A DNA stretch of 64,000 bases from Ectobacillus ponti (GTDB taxonomy: Bacteria; Bacillota; Bacilli; Bacillales; Bacillaceae_G), in contig NZ_JANCLT010000001.1 in assembly GCF_024294785.1 (NCBI RefSeq), positions 186,001 through 250,000 on the forward strand, read 5' to 3'. Each line of letters opens with the position of its first letter. The first letter of the stretch is position 1. The notes below the pieces were generated by a model. That model was not told the DNA's origin. It was given only the letters and a program-made list of their open reading frames with translations, and made no database searches. The position numbers were made by a program, and so were the translations under genes. Of the stretch, positions 1 through 7,616 are shown piece by piece.

Positions 1-602
1 TCAAAGCCGATGGTTGTTTCTGGTCCATGGCCGCACAGCACAACTGTCTCTTCCGGCAAGGTAAACAGCTTTTCTTCAATACTGCCGATGAGCTCCGGGA
101 AGCTTCCGCCCGGCAGGTCCGTACGGCCAATGCTCATTTGAAACAGCGCGTCACCCGACACAACCAGCCCTGCTTCCGCCATATAATAGGACACACTTCC
201 AGGCGAATGGCCCGGTGTCTCGCGCACCTCCAGAGAGAACGGGCCAATTTTCAGATTGGCTTTGCCCGTAATCAGTTCATCTGCCGGTCCAGCCGTAACA
301 GCCCGGTTCATCATAAACAGCGCGGAGCCATTCAGAGACGGATCTGCCAGCCACTCTGCTTCTTCCTCATGAAGATACACGGGAATATGGTAAGCCTCCC
401 GCACAGCGTCCACCGCTCCAATATGATCAAAGTGGGCATGTGTCAGCAGCACCGCCAGCGGCTGCAAGCCCTCCTGCCGCAAATAGCCGAGCAGCTTTTC
501 CCCCTCATGGCCAGGGTCAAAAATCAGACATTCCTTCTCTTCATTCCTGATGACATACGCATTTGTTTGCAGCGGCCCCAACGGCAATTGCACCCATTTC
601 AT
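1..602 (-). CDS. yqgX: MBL-fold hydrolase, YqgX-like (3' end cut by window)
   Basis: A metallo-beta-lactamase-fold protein of the glyoxalase II/YqgX type, probably a cytoplasmic zinc thioester hydrolase; the true substrate is not known from sequence. The minus-strand reading frame opens at an ATG preceded by GGAGG and begins MKWVQLPLGPLQTNAYV. The metal-binding motif THAHFDHIG is at about residues 54-62, followed by a TPGHSPGS segment and a later CGHGP. About 200 residues are inside the window; the last ten or so lie off the left edge. It diverges from the DUF2759 gene, the arrangement seen for yqgX/yqgW in B. subtilis. Family assignment is firm, function is not. Confidence 0.9.
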   Translation of the reverse strand, partial: MKWVQLPLGPLQTNAYVIRNEEKECLIFDPGHEGEKLLGYLRQEGLQPLAVLLTHAHFDHIGAVDAVREAYHIPVYLHEEEAEWLADPSLNGSALFMMNRAVTAGPADELITGKANLKIGPFSLEVRETPGHSPGSVSYYMAEAGLVVSGDALFQMSIGRTDLPGGSFPELIGSIEEKLFTLPEETVVLCGHGPETTIGF

Positions 603-794
603 ATTCTTTTCCTCCATTCTGCATGCGCAAAAAAATTCCATATCTTGCTTAATACTATACCATTTTTCAGCTTGAGAAAAGCGGAGCATTCCCTCTTCTT
701 TGTACCTCGACAATTTTTGGGAAACCATGTACAATGGGAAAAGAGGAAATATTTTAAAAACTGTCTACACTGGGAGAAACAAAGGGGGATTCAT

Positions 795-968
795 ATGGGT
801 CTTGTCATCATCTTTGCACTTGTTGCTTTGCTGGGAGCCTATGCAACATTGCGGACCTTGAAGGAAAAGAACATGCTTGGTCTTGTTTTCTCATTCCTGA
901 CATTTGCGATTTTCGGCTGGTTTTCAGTTATGACTGTACTGAACAGCGGCTACCCGCCTGCGCATTAA
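795..968 (+). CDS. yqgW: Small membrane protein, DUF2759 (YqgW-like), 57 aa
   Basis: A 57-residue protein starting MGLVIIFALVALLGAYATLR, with two hydrophobic segments (about residues 2-17 and 28-50) and a short charged loop (KEKN) between them, so a small integral membrane protein. It matches the DUF2759 family by sequence pattern and position. An AAAGGGGG ribosome-binding site lies just upstream of the ATG, which rules out the much longer open frame running in from position 27. Function is unknown. Confidence 0.85.
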   Translation: MGLVIIFALVALLGAYATLRTLKEKNMLGLVFSFLTFAIFGWFSVMTVLNSGYPPAH

Positions 969-989
969 GCTGCATCCATCGCTTACAAG

Positions 990-1024
990 AAAGGGCAGTC
1001 CGATCCATATTCGGACTGCCCTTT
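990..1024. terminator. Bidirectional terminator between yqgW and yqgS
   Basis: A perfect 14-bp stem (AAAGGGCAGTCCGA and its complement) with a 7-nt loop lies between the convergent ends of yqgW and the yqgS gene. T-rich runs follow on both strands but are short. Confidence 0.75.
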
Positions 1025-1025
1025 C

Positions 1026-2930
1026 TCATTTCACCCTTCGCTCATGAAACTGTGTTTGATTCTCCTTGCGTTTCCATTCGTTTCCCGCCAAGAAGCGAAG
1101 CAAATCTCCGTATACAATCCGGTCTGAATACGCCAGTTCTTTCTTTGCCCGTGCCAAGTACGGCCGGCAAGCAGCATGGCGCACCGGCTGCTCTGTCCGC
1201 TTATCATAGCATGTACCGGCTGTGTATAAATATTGGCTGGTAATGAAGCTGCCATCCCGCAGCACCGTCAGCGGCTTCTCCTCCTTGGCAAACAAATTCC
1301 GCCCAAAATGCAAATCTGCCTTTGGCACAATCCCAAGCACATGCAGCAAGGTCGGCTTTACATCCACCTGGCCGGCAACAGCTGTGACTTCTTTTCCTTT
1401 ATGTCCCGGAATATGGACGAAAAACGGGACACGCTGGAGCTGCAAAGCGTCAAATGGACGGATTTCCGGCTTTTGCAAATAAGAGGCGACTACTTGATAG
1501 TGGTTGGCGGATATCCCATAATGGTCGCCATAAAAAACCAGGACGCTGTTTTCATACAAGCCTGCATCCTTCAGCTCTTCCACAAATGAACGAAGCGCTT
1601 CATCCATATACCTGACTGTCTGCATATACCGACTGAAAATTCTGTCTGTTGAAGCATACTCGGGCAACAGCTGATCCTGCTTGGGCAGCTCAAACGGAAA
1701 ATGATTGCTCAGCGTAATGAGCTTGGCATAAAACGGCTGCGGGAGAGATTGCAAATGCCGGATGGACTGCTGAAAGAACTCACGGTCCTTCAGCCCCCAC
1801 CCTGCAGACGTCTCCGGGGTGATCTGATAATCTGCATCATGAAAGTAGCGGTTAAAGCCCAAAGAAGGATACATATAATCCCTGTTCCAAAAGCTTTTTT
1901 GATTGGCATGCAGGACTGCCGTGTAATAGCCATGCCGCTGCAGGATTTCGGGCGCCGCGACATACTCATTGCCGGCATGGGTGAAAAATACGGATCCGCG
2001 GTCAAGCGGATATAAAGAGGTTTCAATTAAAAACTCTGCATCCGACGTTTTCCCCTGGCCTGTCTGCTGATACATATTGGAGAAATAGTAGCTGTTCTTC
2101 GCCCACTGATTCAGAAAGGGCGTAACCGGCTCTTCTTGCACTGTTTTGCCAAGCACAAAGCTTTGCAGGGATTCCATGGACACAAGAATGACATTCCGCC
2201 CTCTGGCTGCCCCGAACATGTTTGTATCCGGCTGCACCCTGCGGCTGGCCGTGTAGCTCTGGATTTCGCTCAGCTTGCTGCCGTCAGCCAGGGCCCGCTG
2301 CGCGGAGGAGCGTGACTGCAGCAAGGCATCATATGCATGGTAGTGGAACAAACCGATATTCTTTACCAGCATCTCTCTGTCAAAGGAACGCGTCAGCAGC
2401 TGCGGCCGTTCACTCTCAGCTATTGCCAGGTTCACTGCAAACAAGAGTGCCGCTGCCAGAAAGTAACAGGCCTTTTCTCCTCCCGATAACAGCAGGCTGT
2501 CCTCTCCCTTCCGGCGCCGCCATACAAAAAGCAGCAGCACAATATCCAAAAACAGCAGCACGATGTATGGATGCAGAAGAGAACGGATGCTGGACATAAG
2601 GTCTCCCATGTTACTCTTTTGAAATAACACGGGAATGGTTAAAAAGTCATCAAAAAATCCATAAAAAATCACATTGGCAAACAATACAAGGGTCAAAATG
2701 GAGCTTAAGATGATCACCCACTGCGCCCGGGCAGAGCGCCACAGCAATGCCAGGCCGAGAAAAAGCAAAATAGAGCTGAGCGGGCCAAACAACAGCAGAA
2801 GCTCCTGCGTGCCATTTTCAATTTTAAAGCGAAAGAAGATTTTACAAATAATGTATGTTTTGACCCAAAGCAACAGTGCTGCCAGCAGCAGAAACCGAAG
2901 CTTCCGAAAGGTCGATAACAACGGCGCCAC
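1026..2930 (-). CDS. yqgS: Lipoteichoic acid synthase-like sulfatase-family enzyme (YqgS)
   Basis: A 634-residue polytopic enzyme of the LtaS family, which transfers glycerol-phosphate from phosphatidylglycerol to build or prime lipoteichoic acid on the outer membrane face. The N-terminal 200 residues hold about five membrane helices. The extracellular sulfatase-type domain shows the metal-site segment NVILVSMESLQSF, the catalytic-threonine motif TGQGKTSDAEF and the late VFYGDHYG metal motif. An in-frame TTG gives a 652-residue reading, but I chose the GTG at 2930 because GGGGGG sits 7 nt upstream and the protein then starts close to B. subtilis YqgS (about 638 aa). Whether it acts as primary or accessory synthase cannot be told. 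Confidence 0.88.
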   Translation of the reverse strand: MAPLLSTFRKLRFLLLAALLLWVKTYIICKIFFRFKIENGTQELLLLFGPLSSILLFLGLALLWRSARAQWVIILSSILTLVLFANVIFYGFFDDFLTIPVLFQKSNMGDLMSSIRSLLHPYIVLLFLDIVLLLFVWRRRKGEDSLLLSGGEKACYFLAAALLFAVNLAIAESERPQLLTRSFDREMLVKNIGLFHYHAYDALLQSRSSAQRALADGSKLSEIQSYTASRRVQPDTNMFGAARGRNVILVSMESLQSFVLGKTVQEEPVTPFLNQWAKNSYYFSNMYQQTGQGKTSDAEFLIETSLYPLDRGSVFFTHAGNEYVAAPEILQRHGYYTAVLHANQKSFWNRDYMYPSLGFNRYFHDADYQITPETSAGWGLKDREFFQQSIRHLQSLPQPFYAKLITLSNHFPFELPKQDQLLPEYASTDRIFSRYMQTVRYMDEALRSFVEELKDAGLYENSVLVFYGDHYGISANHYQVVASYLQKPEIRPFDALQLQRVPFFVHIPGHKGKEVTAVAGQVDVKPTLLHVLGIVPKADLHFGRNLFAKEEKPLTVLRDGSFITSQYLYTAGTCYDKRTEQPVRHAACRPYLARAKKELAYSDRIVYGDLLRFLAGNEWKRKENQTQFHERRVK

Positions 2931-2985
2931 ACGCCAGCCCCCCTTTTTTCCATGGGAAAGCTGCCGAAGACGGGCAGCCCCCAAA

Positions 2986-3014
2986 ATAAAAAGCCCACAA
3001 TTCTGCAGGCTTTT
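2986..3014 (-). terminator. Terminator after glcK
   Basis: On the minus strand, AAAGCC pairs with GGCTTT across a short loop and runs into TTTTTATTTT, directly after the glcK stop. Confidence 0.7.
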
Positions 3015-3026
3015 TTGCTGTTGCTT

Positions 3027-3998
3027 TTATTGATTCCCAATTTTTGTTTTCACTAACCATGCACCGCCGATTACACCGGCATCGTTGCCAAGGGTTGCAA
3101 TGGCAAGCTTCGTGCTTTTTGCCACCCGCGGAAAAGTGAACTTCTCGAAGTATGGCTGGACGCCTGCAAGAAGAATATCACCGGCCTTAGAAACACCGCC
3201 GCCAAGAACGATCTTTTCCGGGTTCAGCGTGCTTCCAATATTCGCAATGGCCAACCCTAAATAGAAGGACAGCTTGTCAACCACACGGGCCGCCAAGGCA
3301 TCGCCTGCGCGCGCAGCATCAAACACATGCTTGGCAGTCAATGTGCCGCCATTATAGGCTTCACGTAGCTGGCTTTCCTCACTGTTTGCCCCAAGCTCTT
3401 CCCTTGCAAGCCGGACAATGCCGGTCGCGGACGCCACTGTTTCCAAGCAGCCTGTCTTGCCGCAATTACAAGGAGCACCTCCCTCCGGAACGACTGTAAT
3501 ATGGCCGATTTCCCCGCCTGCTCCGCTGATGCCCTGTACAATGTCGCCATTGGCAATGACACCGCCGCCAACACCCGTTCCAAGCGTCACACACACCAAG
3601 TCCTTTGCACCGTCGCCGGCTCCCTTCCACATTTCTCCAAGAGCTGCGATATTTGCATCATTATCAACCGCCACCGGCAGACCTGTCTCTATCTCCAGAC
3701 GGTCCTTAAGCGGGTAGTCCTTCCATCCCAGGTTCACTGCTTCATAGACAACGCCGGTCGCCAGATTGAACGGCCCCGGTGCACCCATGCCTATGCCGGT
3801 CAGCTTTGCCTTCCCTTCCCCCAGTTCATCCAGCTTTCGGTCAATTGCTTTGGCAATATCGAGGGTGATGTGCTTCCCCTGCTCGGAGGTGTCGGTCGGA
3901 ATCTCCCATTTATGCAGAATTTCGCCGTACATATTAATGAACGCCAGTTTAATTGTTGTGCCGCCGAGGTCAACGCCTACAAGCCATTTGTCTTCCAT
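3027..3998 (-). CDS. glcK: Glucokinase, ROK family
   Basis: ATP-dependent glucokinase feeding glucose into glycolysis as glucose 6-phosphate. The 323-residue protein has the N-terminal phosphate-binding DLGGTTIK (residues 10-17), the sugar-site/catalytic VDNDAN (catalytic Asp about 114), and the ROK zinc site formed by GHI (His166) and [10 protein letters not shown] (Cys177, 179, 184). The ATG is preceded by GAGGGTGG. It follows yqgQ by 13 bp and is presumably co-transcribed with it from the promoter at 4276-4304, as in B. subtilis yqgQ-glcK. Confidence 0.95.
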   Translation of the reverse strand: MEDKWLVGVDLGGTTIKLAFINMYGEILHKWEIPTDTSEQGKHITLDIAKAIDRKLDELGEGKAKLTGIGMGAPGPFNLATGVVYEAVNLGWKDYPLKDRLEIETGLPVAVDNDANIAALGEMWKGAGDGAKDLVCVTLGTGVGGGVIANGDIVQGISGAGGEIGHITVVPEGGAPCNCGKTGCLETVASATGIVRLAREELGANSEESQLREAYNGGTLTAKHVFDAARAGDALAARVVDKLSFYLGLAIANIGSTLNPEKIVLGGGVSKAGDILLAGVQPYFEKFTFPRVAKSTKLAIATLGNDAGVIGGAWLVKTKIGNQ

Positions 3999-4011
3999 GC
4001 TTCATCCACCC

Positions 4012-4215
4012 TCACTTTATTTTTTCCATTTGCCGCTGGATTTCCTGCCGCAGAATGAACAGTGCCATCTCATAATCCTTCTGCTCCACCAGCTGTGATT
4101 GATGCAGCTCGCGCAGCTCCTCTTCCATCAGCTGCAGGTCAGCCAGCCTGTCTCCTGTGTAAATGATTGTGCCATACCGCTTCAGCAGCTGCTGCACATC
4201 ATATATGGATGTCAT
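4012..4215 (-). CDS. yqgQ: YqgQ family protein (DUF910), 67 aa
   Basis: A 67-residue helical protein starting MTSIYDVQQLLKRYGTIIYT, matching the DUF910/YqgQ family, which has a three-helix fold and has been suggested to bind nucleic acid; its cellular role is unknown. The frame stays open to 4326, but GAGGGTGAAGCG directly before this ATG and the family's usual length (about 70 aa) place the start here. It precedes glcK in a two-gene operon. Confidence 0.88.
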   Translation of the reverse strand: MTSIYDVQQLLKRYGTIIYTGDRLADLQLMEEELRELHQSQLVEQKDYEMALFILRQEIQRQMEKIK

Positions 4216-4256
4216 CGCTTCACCCTCTATTCCGCTATGTAAATGGCGGGATTTTA

Positions 4257-4270
4257 AGAAAACGTTCCCA
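4257..4270. promoter_or_regulatory. Possible CcpA (cre) site at the yqgQ-glcK start region
   Basis: Read on the minus strand, TGGGAACGTTTTCT matches the cre consensus TGWNANCGNTNWCA at 12 of 14 positions. It starts about 6 nt downstream of the -10 box, overlapping the predicted transcription start, a common place for repression. Proposed from pattern only. Confidence 0.35.
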
Positions 4271-4275
4271 TTCTT

Positions 4276-4304
4276 ATTATAAAAAGAACGGAAAGATGCG
4301 TCAA
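4276..4304 (-). promoter_or_regulatory. SigA promoter for yqgQ-glcK, nested in the gluP terminator
   Basis: On the minus strand, TTGACG (4299-4304) and a perfect TATAAT (4276-4281) are separated by exactly 17 bp. The -35 lies in the loop and the -10 in the T-rich tail of the preceding gluP terminator. Confidence 0.75.
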
Positions 4305-4322
4305 TTTGCCTTTCCGTTCTTT
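4283..4322 (-). terminator. Terminator after gluP
   Basis: AAGAACGGAAAG pairs with CTTTCCGTTCTT around a 14-nt loop, followed on the minus strand by TTTTTAT. The stem starts directly after the gluP stop codon. Confidence 0.8.
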
Positions 4323-4326
4323 GCAC

Positions 4327-5595
4327 CTATTCCATATGCCACATTTCCTGAAGGGGCTTCTCATAAACATAGCTGCGCCCCCCGGGCATTTGGATGCCTG
4401 CCTTTGTCACCGGCACCTGCGGGTCTTTCCCCCGGACAGCATATCCGTACCATAGTGCGGCGCCACAGAGCAATACAGCAGCCGCCAGCGCCCCGATCCG
4501 CTTTGCCGGCACACCCTTCTGCTGCGGCACATGCACTGCAGCCGCCATGAGAAATCCGCCAAGAAGCCCCCCGATATGTCCGGCATTGTCGATCCCCGGC
4601 ACAACGAAGCCAAACAGCAGATTGATGCCGATCAGAGTAAGGATGCTTTGCATGACGGAACGCGGAAAAACAGCGGAATGGATGCGGACCACGTACAGCA
4701 GGGCGGAAAAGCAGCCGAAAATGGCGCCCGATGCTCCGGCTGATATGCTGTCCGAAAACACAAAGCTGAGCACACTTCCCGCCGCCCCCGCAAAAAGATA
4801 GATAACCAAAAAGCGGAGATTGCCGATTACGCGCTCCAGCTGGCTGCCGATATAGTACAACGCCAGCGTATTCATCAGCAAATGCAGCAGCCCTATATGC
4901 AGAACCATCGGCGTAAAGAAGCGCCACCATTCCCCCTGCAGAATTAAGGCGTTGGATTTGGCGCCAAACGCCAAAAGAGTGCTGATATTTTGGCTCCCGC
5001 CGAACAGTTCCAGCAGGGCAAACATCACGAGCTGCAAGGCAATCAAGCTTTTTGTGACAAGCGGACGGGCATACTGCAGAACGTCCTCCCTTTTCTTTTG
5101 CTGCTGCTTCATCACATAAGCCAGACGATAACGCAGCACTTCCGGTTCCTCCAGACATAAGGCGGCAAGCGTTCGCTGTTCCTCCACATCCAACTGCAGC
5201 GCATCCCGGAAAAATTCCAGCTGCTCTTTCTCATTCCGTTCTGTCAAAAAAACGGTGGACACCGGCAGGCGCTGCCCGATTTCCTCCGCCACACCGTACC
5301 AGTCGTCCAAGGGCTCCCATTGTGATACATACACATTATAAATATGGGCGCCCTTCCCAAACCCCTGCTTGCTCAGCTGCTTGGCAGCCGGATACATCCC
5401 GATCATATCCTCGCGCAGCCAGCGGCTCCAATCCACATCATGCCGCTTCAGCCGCAGCAGCCGCCGGCCGCCCGGCCCGCTGCCTTCAAGCCAAGCCTCC
5501 TGATCCTCCGTCGAGTAATGCAGCAGCTCGTATTTACGCAGTGAAACGAGCAAATAGAGCAACGCCCAGTATAAGGAATCCTGTGTACCTCGCAA
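4327..5595 (-). CDS. gluP: Rhomboid-family intramembrane serine protease GluP
   Basis: An intramembrane protease of 422 residues. The first 175 residues are a soluble domain typical of Bacillus GluP/YqgP; six or more membrane helices follow from about 180. The catalytic serine is in GASGAIFG (Ser289) and the histidine in GHIGGLLGG (His340); the loop motif GEWWRFFTPMVLHIG is conserved. B. subtilis GluP is about 507 residues with a C-terminal TPR region; this one ends soon after the last helix, so the TPR part is absent. The start is a TTG after GGGGGAGAGG and is less certain than the rest. In B. subtilis GluP acts in membrane protein quality control and Mg transporter cleavage. Confidence 0.9.
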   Translation of the reverse strand: MRGTQDSLYWALLYLLVSLRKYELLHYSTEDQEAWLEGSGPGGRRLLRLKRHDVDWSRWLREDMIGMYPAAKQLSKQGFGKGAHIYNVYVSQWEPLDDWYGVAEEIGQRLPVSTVFLTERNEKEQLEFFRDALQLDVEEQRTLAALCLEEPEVLRYRLAYVMKQQQKKREDVLQYARPLVTKSLIALQLVMFALLELFGGSQNISTLLAFGAKSNALILQGEWWRFFTPMVLHIGLLHLLMNTLALYYIGSQLERVIGNLRFLVIYLFAGAAGSVLSFVFSDSISAGASGAIFGCFSALLYVVRIHSAVFPRSVMQSILTLIGINLLFGFVVPGIDNAGHIGGLLGGFLMAAAVHVPQQKGVPAKRIGALAAAVLLCGAALWYGYAVRGKDPQVPVTKAGIQMPGGRSYVYEKPLQEMWHME

Positions 5596-5675
5596 GACCT
5601 CTCCCCCGCTTTCTTGACTTCTCTCTTTATTATATAGCCTATGCGCCCGGCCTGCGAGGTTCCCGGCCCGGAATG

Positions 5676-5710
5676 AAAAAAGCGTCCGGGAGATCCAGCT
5701 CCCCGACGCG
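5676..5710 (-). terminator. Terminator after ldh
   Basis: Minus-strand GCGTCGGGGAG pairs with CTCCCGGACGC and runs into six T residues, just past the ldh stop codon. Confidence 0.85.
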
Positions 5711-5719
5711 TGCTCCAGC

Positions 5720-6676
<957 letters not shown>

Positions 6677-6740
6677 TTATTTTATCGTTCCATATATGCG
6701 TGTACTTCGGTAGTATTTGTAGAATCAAACAGGCCATACG

Positions 6741-7289
6741 CTATTGCTCTGTCAGGACAAGGTCCACACTCTGGTCATGCGGTTCTGTCGGCACCGCCGG
6801 CATAAGCTGGGCGGAGAAGGCCAACGCCGCGGTTATCCCCTGGTACTCAGCCAGAAAGCGATCATAATAGCCGCCGCCATATCCAAGCCGGCCCCCCGTT
6901 TTTGTAAAGGCCACACCGGGCACAATCAGCAAATCCAGCTCAGCCGGATCCACCGCTTCGGTAACAGACGGAATGGGCTCACGCAAGTTCATGTAGACAA
7001 TCTCAAGCTGCGACAAATCCCTGATGCTTCGGAATGTCATGGTTCTTGTTCTTCGGTCACATTTCGGCACAGCCACCCGTTTTCCCTCTTTCCAGGCTGT
7101 CCGGATGATTTCGTATGTATCCACTTCTTGATCAATGGAGATGGTAATCCCAATTGTCCGCGCCTGCTTCCAGGCCTCTGTCTCATACAGCTTGGCAGCA
7201 ATGCGCCGTGATCCGGCGTCGCGTGCCTCCTTTGACAAAGCAGCCAAACGTGCCGCGATTTCTTCTCTCATCCGCTTCTTCTCATTCAT
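6741..7289 (-). CDS. yqgN: 5-formyltetrahydrofolate cyclo-ligase
   Basis: Converts 5-formyl-THF to 5,10-methenyl-THF using ATP, a housekeeping step of one-carbon metabolism. The roughly 182-residue protein carries the family's C-terminal signature GGRLGYGGGYYDRFL and the PGVAFT segment before it; the N-terminal NEKKRMREEIAARLAAL is the usual Lys/Arg-rich helix. Two adjacent ATGs (7292, 7289) follow AAAGGGG; the second has the better 8-nt spacing. It lies downstream of rpmG as in B. subtilis. Confidence 0.93.
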   Translation of the reverse strand: MNEKKRMREEIAARLAALSKEARDAGSRRIAAKLYETEAWKQARTIGITISIDQEVDTYEIIRTAWKEGKRVAVPKCDRRTRTMTFRSIRDLSQLEIVYMNLREPIPSVTEAVDPAELDLLIVPGVAFTKTGGRLGYGGGYYDRFLAEYQGITAALAFSAQLMPAVPTEPHDQSVDLVLTEQ

Positions 7290-7364
7290 CATCCCATCCC
7301 CTTTCCAGCTGTCCTTCACCCGCATACTGCATATGGAAAAATGTACCGCAATTCTTCTTTCAAA

Positions 7365-7398
7365 GAAAAGAGAAAAGCAGCAGGAAAACCTGCTGCTT
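7365..7398 (-). terminator. Terminator after rpmG
   Basis: AAGCAGCAGG pairs with CCTGCTGCTT around AAAA/TTTT, followed by a T-rich run on the minus strand. It overlaps the rpmG stop codon by two bases. Confidence 0.75.
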
Positions 7399-7546
7399 AC
7401 TTTGTTTCACGATGTACAGTCGCTTTTTTGTCGCGGGAGCAATATTTCTTAAGCTCAAGGCGCTCTGGGTTGTTACGCTTGTTTTTCTTAGAGATATAGT
7501 TACGCTCGCCGCATTCTGTGCAAGCTAGAGTAATGTTTACGCGCAT
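7397..7546 (-). CDS. rpmG: 50S ribosomal protein L33
   Basis: A 49-residue L33 starting [20 protein letters not shown] and ending in the conserved HRETK. It keeps the first Cys pair (CTEC) and the third Cys (KKYC), but the fourth position of the zinc-ribbon is Asp (CSRD), so it is intermediate between zinc-containing and zinc-free forms. The frame extends 18 codons upstream, but family length and the SD-like GGGAAATAAG support this ATG. Confidence 0.95.
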   Translation of the reverse strand: MRVNITLACTECGERNYISKKNKRNNPERLELKKYCSRDKKATVHRETK

Positions 7547-7616
7547 TCTTATTTCCCTCCAGTCATTTATAGCATAAATCAGACTATACCATGATATCAC
7601 TTTTCAAATCAAATTT

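Noticed and set aside
27-794. Long plus-strand frame running into yqgW
   Set aside because: The region 27-602 is antisense to the MBL-fold gene; only the last 57 codons, with their own ribosome-binding site, are a gene.
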